Shown piece after piece: positions 54,039-64,000 of a DNA stretch of 64,000 nucleotides (position 1 is its first letter; every line of letters starts with the position of its first letter). The stretch is from positions 91,500,581-91,564,580 of the forward strand of contig NC_062225.1 of assembly GCF_902686445.1 (NCBI RefSeq), read 5' to 3'. The DNA comes from Sciurus carolinensis. Lineage: Eukaryota > Chordata > Mammalia > Rodentia > Sciuridae. The position numbers were made by a program, and so were the translations under genes. The notes under the pieces are model-generated. The model worked only from the letters and a program-made list of their open reading frames with translations. It made no database searches and was not told where the DNA came from.

Positions 54039-57000
54039 TTTTTTAGATTTTATTTTGTTTTTGTTCTAATTAGCTGTACATGACAGTAGAATGCATTTAT
54101 ACATGTTGATAGCTCATACATAAATGGAGGGTAATCTCTCATTTTTCTGAATACACATATTGTGGTATCACAGAGATCATGCAGTCATACATGTACATGA
54201 GGTAATAATGTCTGTTTTACTCTACTATCATTCCTTCCCCCACATCCATTCCCCTCCCTTCACTCTCCTCTACCTAATCCAAAGTAACTTTATTCTTCCC
54301 TATCTGCTCCCCGTTATGGTGAATTGGCATCTAATTAGTGTCATATAACAGAAAATATTTAGCCTTTGGTTTTGGGGTTTGGCTTATTTCACTTACCATG
54401 GTATTCTCTAACTCCACCCATTTACCAGCAAATATCGGGATTTCATTCTTCTTTAAAGTTGAGTAATATTCCACTGTACATATGTATACCACATTATCTT
54501 TATCCTTCATCTGTTGAAAGGCATCTAGGTTGGTTCCATATTTTAGTTATTGTGAACTGAGCCACTATAAACATTGATGTGGCGGTGTCACTGTAGTATG
54601 TTGATTTTAAGTCTCTAGGGTATAAACTGAGGAGTGGGATAATTGGGTCAAATAGTGGTTCCATTCCAAGTTTTCTGAGGAATCTCCATACTGCTCTCCA
54701 GAGTGATTGCACAAATTTGTAGTCCCACCAACAAGGTGTGAGTGTACCTTTTCCTCCACATTCTTGCCAACCTTTATTGTTGCTTGTTTTCCTGATAACT
54801 GCCATTCTGATTGGAGTGAGGTGAAATCTTAGGGTAGTTTTGATTTGCATTTCTCTAATTGCTAGAGATGTTTTTATATATTTGTTGGTCTCCTGTGAAG
54901 TGTCTGTTCCTTTCCTTAGCCCACTTATTGATTGGGTTATTTGTTTTTCTGGTGTTAAGGGTCTTGAGTTCTTTATATATCCTAGAGATTAAAGGTTTAT
55001 CTGTGGTGCATGTGGTAAGGATTTTCTCCCAATTTGTAGGTTCTTCTTCATGTTATTGATTGATTCTTTGAGAAGCTTTTTGGTTTGAGTCCATTCCGTT
55101 TATTGATTCTTGATTTTATTGTTGTGCTTTAGGGGTCTTGTTAAGGAAGTCAGGTCCTAGGCTGACATGGTGAAGTTTTGGGCCTACTTTTTCTTCTAGT
55201 AATGACAGAATCTCTGTTTTGGTGCCTAAATCTTTGATCCACAGTGAATTGTGTGAGAGATAAGGATTTAATTACTAGTACTTTGAAGAATGTCATTGGA
55301 ATTTTAATAGGAATTGCATTAAATTTGTATAACACTTTTGTAGTATGGACATTTTGACAATATTAATTCTGCCTATCCAGGAGCATGGGAGGTCTTTCCA
55401 TCTTCTAAGGTCTTCCTCAATTTCTGTTTCTATTCTTCTGTAGTTTTCATTGTAGAGGTCTTTCACCCCTTTTGTTAGATTGATTCCCAAGTATTTGTCT
55501 TTTTTTGAGGTGATTGTGAATGGGGTGGTGTTCTTTATTTCTCTTTCAGTGGATTTGTTACTGATGTATAGGAACGTGTTTGATTTATAGGTATTGATTT
55601 TATATCCTGCTACTTTGCTGAGTTTGTTTATTAGTTCTAGAAGATTTTTGGTGGAATTTTTTGGACCTTCTAAATATAGAATTATGTCATTGGCATATAG
55701 TGATAGTTTGAGTCTTCTTTACCTATTTGTATACATTTAATTTCCGTTTTCTGTCTTATTGCTCTGGCTAGAGTTTCAAAAACAACATTGAATAAACAAC
55801 AGTGAAAGAGGGCATCCTTGTCTTGCTCCCGTTTTCAGAGGGCATGCTTTTAATTTTTCTCCATTTAGCATTATGTTGGCCTTGGGTTTAGCATATATGA
55901 CTTTTATGATGTTAAGGTATGTTCCTCATATCCTTAGTTTTTCTAGTGTTTTGAACATGAAGCAGTGCTGTCTTTTGTCAAATGTTTTCCCTGCATCTAC
56001 TGAGATGATCATATGATTCTTGTTTTTAAGTCTATTGATATGATGGATTATATTTATTGTTTTCCATATGTTGAACCAACCCCACATCCCTGGGATGAAC
56101 TCCACTTAATCATGGTGTACTATCTTTTTAATGTGTTTTTGTATGCAATTTTCCAGAATTTGAGAATTTTTGCATCTATGTTCCTCAGGGTTATTGCTCT
56201 GAAGTTTTCTTTCCTTGATGTGTCCTTGTCTGGTTTTGGTATCAGGGTGATATTAGCCTCATAGAATGAGTTTGGAAGGGTTCCCTCCTTTTCTGTTTCA
56301 TGGAATGATTTGAGGAGTACTGGTGTCAATTATTCTTTGAAGGTCTTGTAGAACTCAGCTGAGAATCCATCTGATCCTGGGCTTTTCTTAATTGGCAGGT
56401 TTTTAATGACATTTTCTATTTCATTACTTGAAATTATTCTGTTTGAATTGTGTATGACCTCCTAATTCAGCTTAGGTAGGTCCTATATCTCTAGAAATTT
56501 GTCAGTATCTTCAATATTTTCTATTTTATTGGAGTATAAATTTGCAAAATAGTTTCTAATTACCTTCTGAATTTCAGTTGTGTCCATTGTGATATTTCCT
56601 TTTTCATCTCATATTTTAGTAATTTGGATTTTCTCTTTTTCTTTGGTTAGTTTGGCTAGGGGTTTATCAATTTTGTTGATTTTTTTTTAAAGAATCAACT
56701 TGTTTGTTAATTTTTTTATTGTTTCTTTTGTTTCAATTTCATTGATTTCAGGTCTGATTTTAATTATTTCCTTTCTCCTACTATTTTCAGGATTGATTTG
56801 CTCTCCTTTTTCTAGGGCTTTGAGATGTAATGTTAGGTCATTTATTTGTTGATTTTTTATTCTTTTAATAAATGAGCTCAATGCAATGAACTTTCCTCTT
56901 AGTACTTCCTTTATAGTATCCCAGAGATTTTGGTATGTTATATAGCTATTCTCTTTTACCTTTAAGTATTTTTCCATTTTATTTTTATTACTTCTACTGT

Positions 57001-58482
57001 TCATTCATCATTCAATAGCATATTATTTACTCTCCATGTGTTAGGGTAGCTTCTATTTTTAATTTTATTTGTTGATTTGTAATTTCAGTCCATTTTGATC
57101 TCATAGAATGCAGGGATTACCTCCATTTTTTGTATTTACTAAGAGTTACTTTCTGTCATAAGATATGGTCTATTTTTGAGAAGGATCCAAGTGCTGCTAA
57201 GAAAACAGTGTATTTGCTTGTTGATAGATAAAATATTCTATATATGTCTGTTCATTCTAAGTTATTGATTGTACTATTTAGTTCTATAGTTTCTTTGTTT
57301 TTGTTTAGAATATCTGTCCAGCAATGAGAAATGTGTGTTAAAGTAATCCAGTATTATTGTGTTGTGGTCTGTTTGATTCTTGAAATTGAGAAGGTTTGTT
57401 TGATGTATATTGATGCTCCATTGTTTGGAGCATAAATATTCACAATTGTTATATCCTGCTGCTGCATAATTCCTTTCAGCAATGATCTTCTTTGTCTCTT
57501 CTGGTTAACTTTGGCTTGAAGTTCACTTTATCTGATATAAGAGTGGAAACCCCTGTTTTTTACATAATCCATGTGAGTGATGTGTTTTTTTCTCAACCTT
57601 TCACCTTTGGTCTGTGAATGTCTTTGCCTATGAGGGTGAGTCTCTTGGAGACAGCATATTGTTGAGTCTTGTTTTTTTAATCCAATCTGCAGGTCTATGT
57701 CCTCTGATTGATGAGTTTAGTCCATTAATATTCAAGGTTATTACTGAGATATGACTTGTATTCCTGGTTATTTTGGACTATTTCTGACTTTTAATTTAGT
57801 TTCTCCTTTTAATTTGGTTCCTCCCTTTGCTGGTTTTCACTTTTGTTTTTCACTTCAACATTATGGAATATTTTGTTGATAATGTTATGTAGTGCAGGCT
57901 TTCTATTTGTGAATTCTTTTAACTTTTGCTTAACAAGGAAGGTTTTTATTTCATCTTCAAATCTGAAACTTAATTTTGTTGGATATAAAATTCTTGGATG
58001 GCATCCATTTTCTCTCAGAGCTTGAAATACGTTGTTCTTTGACCTCTAAGCTTTGAGCATCTAGGTTGAGAATTCAGTTGAGATTTGAAGTTGGTTCCCC
58101 TATATGGAATTTGCTTTTTTTTCCCCTCACAGTCTTTAAGAGTTTATCCTTATTCTTTATTTTAGTCATTTTCATTATAATGTGTCTTGGTGTGGGTCTG
58201 CTGTGATTTTGTATATCTGGAGTCCTATATGCCTCCTGAATTTGATTTTCCATTTCATTCTTTAGGTTGGGAAATGTTCTGATATTATGTCATTGAAAAG
58301 ATTTTGCATTACATTGGTTTGTATCTCTGTTTCTTCTTCTATTCCAATAACTCTTAAATTTGGTCTTTTCATGTTATCCTATAATTCTTGGAAGCTCTGT
58401 TCATGCATTCTTACCATCTTCTCTACATGGTGAACTTTATTCTTAATATTAAATATTTTGTCTAACTGTCTGAGGTTCTGCT
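54039..58482 (-). mobile_element. 5'-truncated LINE-1, antisense (about 4.4 kb)
   Basis: The 3' end is at the left (CTAATTAGCTGTACATGACA) and ORF2 runs rightwards. ORF1 C-terminal and coiled-coil sequence runs up to about 58482, where the antisense of the ORF1 segment matching 15412-15460 ends (TCTGAGGTTCTG). Minus-strand frames include [19 protein letters not shown] and [20 protein letters not shown]. The RT active site reads YAND rather than FADD (antisense of about 55685-55700). A roughly 0.3-kb internal deletion near 55270-55295 is seen by comparison with the copy at 25.6-25.95 kb. The element is non-functional and clearly older than the 13.6-kb copy. Confidence 0.92.
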
Positions 58483-61400
58483 TGCAGCATGGCCAGGACA
58501 GAAGTGCAGTGGCCTCCCACCCTGGGGGGCTCCTTCTGGGCACTGGCCACACTACTCCAGGAACCCCAATTCACCAGAGTGTCCAGTCACTCATTCCCCA
58601 GCAGACAGGTCCATCCAGAGGAAGGACTCAAACCAAGGGTCAGTGCTGACCGTCAGGGAGTCCCAGGCTGGGAAGAGGCCTGGAAAACCCAGCTTCTCAC
58701 CGAGCCTGCCAGCATTCTTAGCACTCTTGCACACTGTGTCTTCACTAACGGCTTTCTTTTTGATCTTAACATATCTGCATCTCCTTTTTTATAATAAAAA
58801 GGTCTTAAGGCATAATCTAGTTGACCCTCCTCTACATAACAGTGCCTGGATTGCCTTTTTCTTTTTTTTTTTTTTCCTTTCTCTACTTTCAAGATCACTG
58901 TATTGTAGTGATTTTTCCCATTGTGAAAAAAAAAAAAAAGTATTGGGAGTTTCTCTAGAAATAACAGCCCTCTGTGAGCCAGAGCTAGCCCTTCTTCTCC
59001 ATGACCACATCTCCCGGGCACTCCGGTGACACCTGCTGTCCGCGTCAGCAGGTGTGGGGAAGGACTTTGCTTCTGCACTGGGGAGCAGATCTCCCCTTCC
59101 AAGAAGGACCCAGAGGCGTCTTTCCCTCACCTGCTTCTCCAGAGCTTCCTGAACGCACTCATCACGTGCCAGCCTCAGCGAGGCAGGACCCCAGACAGGG
59201 GGCAGGGTCGGTCTTATGTTCCAGGCAACAACAGAGTCTGCCCCTGGGCTCTGTTGACCCAGGAGTCTTGTTGGAGCCACCACAGGCAGGCCTGCAGGCA
59301 CAGTCCAGTGTGTGTGCATGGTCAAGGTGTCCATCTTTGGCTCTGAATCAATGCAAGTTGAAATTGAGCCCTCGGTTCTTGCGAATATGAGGACTTTGCT
59401 CCTGCGCCCTGAGTCCTCTCTGCTTGGCTCTGAATTCCATCTTATTTTCTCCTGTACCGATGAAGCTTTGCTTCCTGCAGACATGCTGTTTTAAAAACTG
59501 CGAGAATCCACAGAAAAGCAAACTTTTAAGGTGTGGATTGACTGTCTCTCACCTTTCTAGAGTCCCAGTAGAGTAGCCCCTAAGGAAGAATTTGGAAAAT
59601 GTAGAAGTGTGTTTTAGAAAAGTGTTTAGGAGGCTGGATGCTGGCCTCTGGTGAAGTGTGTCACTCCACAGCCCTCAGAGAGCACGTCCCACTGTGCAGG
59701 GAGGGCACACTGCGTGTCACAACCCAAGAGATGGTCACATGGCCACATCACGGTGCTCGGCCCTGCTGAGGGGTCAGGAGCGTCCACAGTGAGTGCGCAC
59801 GTACACGTGACATGGGCTCCTTCCTTTACCATGTTCATGTACAGGGAAAATATCTCGCAGTGTGGGCACCTCGTGCCTCCGACAAAAGGGCATGAGCGAG
59901 TGGCTTGCACACGTGTGGTGCCCCTCCCCTGGGGGGCTGCGTGGGGAGGGCCAGGTGCACCTGCTGAGCTCCTGCTGTCAGCATCACCTGCCTTCCCAGA
60001 GGTGGCCTGGTCCCAAGGACACAGTGCTGTCACTTGTACTGACCACTGTGTCCAGGCTTCTCGACATGCCCACAAGGTGCAGAGAGTAATGTTTGTTCTG
60101 ACTGGAGCCATCCTGGGGCGTTCTGCCCACTCTGCGTCGGTTCCCAGCTCTTCCCACAACAAACATCCTTTATCCTTTTGTATCTTGAGGACCAGGCTTT
60201 GCCTGATCAGCTTCCTGGTTTAGATCTCGGTTGTTCCTGACACAAGGTGTTCCAATCTAGATTCTTGTCCACACTGTTAAATGCTGTTGAATCTTTTGCT
60301 AACCTCGGGCATCTTCTGTCACATTTACCAAATTACCGGTTTGTGCGTGCATGTGTGTGTGTGTGTGTGCATGTGTGCGTGCGCGTACACATGCACATAT
60401 GTGTTCCACGGTGGTGTACCAGTTGTATCTGCTCACATGATGATCTAGGATGCTACTCTTCTAGAAATGTCTGCATTTCAACAGGAAATACTGGACATTG
60501 AGAATACGCTGAGCTCTGAAGGCCTAGTAATGCTGGTTTGGATTTTCAGCTGGAATATCACCTTTGTGCTATCTACATCTACTCTGGGTGCACAGCTGTG
60601 TGGCCTGAGAGATGTGGTCTGTGTTCACAGGTTTTACTGTCGTGGAACCTCTGTTGTTATCTGATGTACACTGTTTTGCCAACTATGAAGTCCTGCATGA
60701 ATACGCTGAGATTTAATTTTATGCAAGTGTCATTCCTTGGAGAGAATTCGTGGATCTGTGCCACTTGCACCCCATGCGATGATGCTGGTTTAATGACGGA
60801 CCCTCAGTGTCAGAGGCAAGTCCCCTGACCCTCAGACATGGCCGCTCAGTCCCCATCACGAGCAGAGCTGCTGCGGGTCTCTGGGTCGGGAGGCTCACCG
60901 GAGCCACGGTTGCCCGCAGTGCCTGGGGTCCCTGCTCCTGGCAAGCCACCTTTGCTAAAGCGTATGCAGCACGTCGCCATGCCTGCTTGAAGTTCCCCAA
61001 GTGCTCATTCATGCCTCAGGCTGGTGAGGGCTGGGAGCCAAACGCCATTGTGTTCCAAGGCCTTGGGTGTGACCTTCTAACCTAGGACAGAACTTATTTT
61101 TGGCTGTGTTATCAGTCACAGAAATACAAAAATTCAGATGGGTGTTATCTTTGTGTTTTTCTCATGGAACTTCTCAAAATGTGAGGAATGTGAAACTTCT
61201 GGGAAACCTGACAGAAGAGGGCACACGCTGGCATCCTGAGCTTTGGGTGCAGGTGGCAGCACCCAGATCTTCAGGCTCCCTGAAAGCTCCTTTCCTTTCC
61301 TCTTTCAGAGTCCCTAGAACCCCCGAGCTCCGTTATTTGCTACAGAGGACGAGAAGCCTTAGGGTCTGCACGCTGGTGTACTGATCAGGTCTGACCGTCT

Positions 61401-64000
61401 CTAGGCTGCCTTGGAAGGAGGTTTAAGAAGCCAGACCCCTGTCCCCACTAGTGCCTCTACTACAATCACATTTCGGTTTTCTGAAACTTAGCTTATGCCC
61501 ATATTGAACCTGAGAAGCAGGAAGTAATTCTACCACCTTCGCAGGTATGGCAGGCTGTGTCCTCTGGAGCCGACTTTCACATCCGGTTGGCATTAGGCTC
61601 TGGTTTGGAGAGGCTCACTGGAGCTGGGCAGAGAGAAGCTGAACTTCCAGCCAGCAGACCAGGGCTGCCCGCCCCACGGGGGCTCTGCAGTGGAAACGGC
61701 ATGGCCCCTTGTCCCAAAAGGGTCTGGGTCTTCATGCCCCCTTGTGACCGATCCCTGGGTGCAGTGGCTGAGGGTGGCGTGTCCCTGGGAGAGGTGGCTC
61801 TGGGCAGCTGGTGAGCCCTGTGGGGCCAGGCAGCTGGGGAGAGCGCACCTTTGACGGGGCTGGGGAGGCCCCTTGGCATCCCTCGAGAGGGTGAGGACTG
61901 CTGGGGTGGCACCTGCCCTCGGGCTGTGAGACACTTCTCAGTGGACACGTACGTCTTCCTGATTTTCTGTGAAAACACACCCGTCCTAATGGGTGGAGCA
62001 GAGAGGAACTCGGGGCAGTGAAGCTGCTGTCTGTGGACTGCGCTGGCGGATTCACGTCATCAGGTGTCTGGCAGAACCCACAGGATGCACGGAACTGAGT
62101 GAACCCTCGTGCGGACTGTGGGCTTTTATGAAGAAAAAATCAAAAATGCTGATCGTGGCTCTTCAGTGATACAAATGTGCCCCCTGATTAGGGCGTATGT
62201 GGTGAGGGGGGCTGTGGATATGACTGGGGCGGGCACAGGGCAGCTCAGTTCTTTTTGCTCAGTTTTGCCATGAAGTATCATTAATAATAGTAATTAGTAA
62301 TTATGTATTTTAACAAAAATACTAATAAAATAATTTTGCTCTAAAAAGCATCATTAAGAATAACAATAAAAAGAGACAAAATGTACCCAGATCCCACAGA
62401 CTACCAACACTCTTGCCATGTTGGATTTTAGTGGAGGAGGCGAGATGCACAACTCTATGACCTTATCACCCTAGGGGACACGCATTAATTTATTCTGTAC
62501 CTAATTTCTTTTGAAATTCTGTTCACAAGGAAAATGTGTAAAACTTAAACGTGATCAAGGAAAGGCATCTAACCTGGCGTGACCTCCGTGCAGATGAGGA
62601 CAGGCGCTGGAGGGTGAGGGGACACGCAGGGCCCGTCCTGAGAGCAGACGCTGGGGCAGTCAGGGCTGGGCGAGGGGCCGGCCCGCCAGCCACACGCTGC
62701 ACGGCCATGTGCTGGGACCACCTGGTGCTGGTGGAGGACTGTGTCCGTGGCCGGGCCATCACCCAGGCCAGGGCGCCTGTGCCTCCCGTCCCTGCTCCAG
62801 TCCTCCCCCGACTCCCGGCCACACAGTCCAGCAGCTACCAGCAGCTGGGCCATTTCCTGAGGAATCCCACACTCACTTCCCGCCCTGCTCTCCCAACTGG
62901 GTCACGCCAGCCACTCACGGATCCCGTCCCCGCCCTTACCTCTGCACATCCCTCCCGCCGGGTTGTGAGCCCATGGGTTGGACCTGAGCCCCTCCCTTGA
63001 ACACAGGCACCTGCAAATGTTGAACCTGCCCTCTGTCTTCTTCTATGCAACAGGGGAACACGGCTGGAGAAAACTCTCCCGGCCGTTTTGATCTTTGCTT
63101 AAAATTAATAATCGCAAACTTCAAGTAAGCATTTATGTGCTAGATATATCAACAACAACAGAGAAAAGGCAGAAAGGGAGGGAGGGAGGCAGATAAAGAG
63201 GAGAGCGGGAGAGAAGGGGAGCAGGAGAGGAGAAGCAGGCGCAGGAGGAGGTACCGGGCTGTTCTGCCTCCACCCCATCCGTGGGGCCTGCTCTCTGCTG
63301 GCTGGCCCAGGCCCGGGGCTGCTCCCATAGAACAGTGGGTGGACACGCACCAGGAGCAGCACCAGGTGCTGGGCTGGATGAGATCACAGACCAGGACCGA
63401 CCAGAGCGAGGCACAAGGTGAGGGGCCGGTCATGCCCCAGACCCCACCTTGCTCTCTCCATGACTTCCTGAGCATCCTCTGGCACTCGCTGCCTCCCCGC
63501 TTTCTCTGCCTTCTTGACCTCTCTCATTTGCCCTGTGCTGGTGATGTCCCTCGCCATTTTCATGTCACCTGTCAGAGCCCCCAGGTAGGTTAAGTAATCC
63601 TAAAACCGAAACTCAAGTGGAGGGTTACTAGTACAGAAAGCATGGGTTGACCTTATGGTTTAAATTGTTTTTCTGTGTATGGAAAGTGAGTAGCTTTTAA
63701 CCTACTAAGAATACAGGGTCAGCATTTCCTGGTCGTCACAGCAGGAAGCAGCTCCACCATCATGGAATCCACTCACGGCCACTTGGAAGGGCTCACTCCA
63801 GTGTGGTAGCTTCTAGATGGAGAATGAAGAGCTGTCTTTCAGAACTTTGCCTGCAAGGAGTGTGGGGTACACAGTGCAGATGTGGAAATGGATGTTTGAT
63901 GGTTTCACTGAGCAACAGCTGCAAAAAACAGAAGTCATCACTTGTATGATAATTAATTCAAAAATGTGTGTGATATTTGTTACAGAAACATTTTGTTAAA
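58483..64000. other. Unique GC-rich DNA, no gene recognised
   Basis: It contains poly-T and poly-A runs at 58865-58876 and 58926-58940, a (GT)n at about 60353-60370, an AT-rich interval 62270-62380, a CpG-richer interval 62570-63000 and a purine-rich interval 63150-63255. Frames of up to 231 codons antisense (58789-59484), 190 sense and 178 antisense (59626-60223) overlap each other and show no homology. I see no credible exon chain. Confidence 0.4.
60353..60372. repeat. Short (GT)n microsatellite
   Basis: About nine GT units, flanked by ATGTGTGCGTGCGCGTACAC, an alternating purine-pyrimidine stretch. Confidence 0.9.

Noticed and set aside
58789..59484. 231-codon antisense frame
   Set aside because: Passes through a T-rich/A-rich low-complexity run (Lys/Arg-rich end), overlaps sense frames and resembles no family.
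59626..60223. Overlapping 190-codon sense and 178-codon antisense frames
   Set aside because: Mirror open frames in GC-rich DNA, a common artefact; no motif, splice context or family resemblance.
1..64000. Telomeric (TTAGGG)n or alpha-satellite-like arrays
   Set aside because: Searched by eye because of the VNTR cluster; none found.

Overview
This is vertebrate, and specifically rodent, nuclear DNA with no protein-coding gene that I can support. The most likely source is a squirrel-family genome (Sciuridae). The main evidence is three short SINEs that join a B1 (7SL-derived) monomer to an ID (tRNA-like) monomer, as in the B1-dID family abundant in squirrels. There are also several L1 copies of one family, at different ages and degrees of truncation. 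Base composition, CpG depletion, A-rich retroposon tails and target-site duplications all fit a mammal. Most long open frames lie in tandem repeats or low-complexity tracts, and the only recognisable protein similarity is to decayed L1 ORF1 and ORF2.

Layout. 1-13.6 kb: mostly unique sequence with an LTR relic (2.56-2.99 kb), L2/MIR-type relics and a very old antisense L1 around a GATA microsatellite (8.4-9.8 kb). Several AT-rich stretches there look like conserved non-coding elements. 13.6-20.2 kb: a full-length but disabled L1 in sense orientation with a perfect 13-bp target-site duplication. 20.3-24.3 kb: a MaLR-type LTR, an ATCC microsatellite, a perfect RFX X-box next to a CRE-like site, a MIR, and a 10-bp-arm inverted repeat. 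24.36-26.4 kb: an antisense 5'-truncated L1. 26.4-29.8 kb: GC-rich unique sequence with one B1-dID. 29.8-32.4 kb: a nested retroelement cluster (ancient L1, MaLR LTR, young L1 3' end, B1-dID) bounded by two long polypyrimidine/polypurine tracts. 34.96-37.9 kb: a 55-bp minisatellite of about 53 units. 38-47.5 kb: unique sequence, one B1-dID and a 200-bp GGA/GAA purine tract. 47.6-51.7 kb: a MaLR LTR, a five-copy 41-bp repeat, a MER20-like DNA transposon relic and a 38-bp minisatellite of about 64 units. 54.0-58.5 kb: a 4.4-kb antisense L1. 58.5-64 kb: GC-richer unique sequence with no recognisable gene.

Two large minisatellites and a small one within 17 kb, together with GC-rich unique DNA, resemble subtelomeric or VNTR-rich intergenic or intronic DNA. 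No telomeric or centromeric repeat is present. The points most worth a second look are these: the higher-order structure of the 55-bp minisatellite with its E-box array; the apparent birth of the 38-bp minisatellite at the terminus of a MER20-like transposon; the X-box/CRE composite at 21.74 kb; and the candidate conserved non-coding elements. Family assignments come from recall of consensus sequences, not from a database search.
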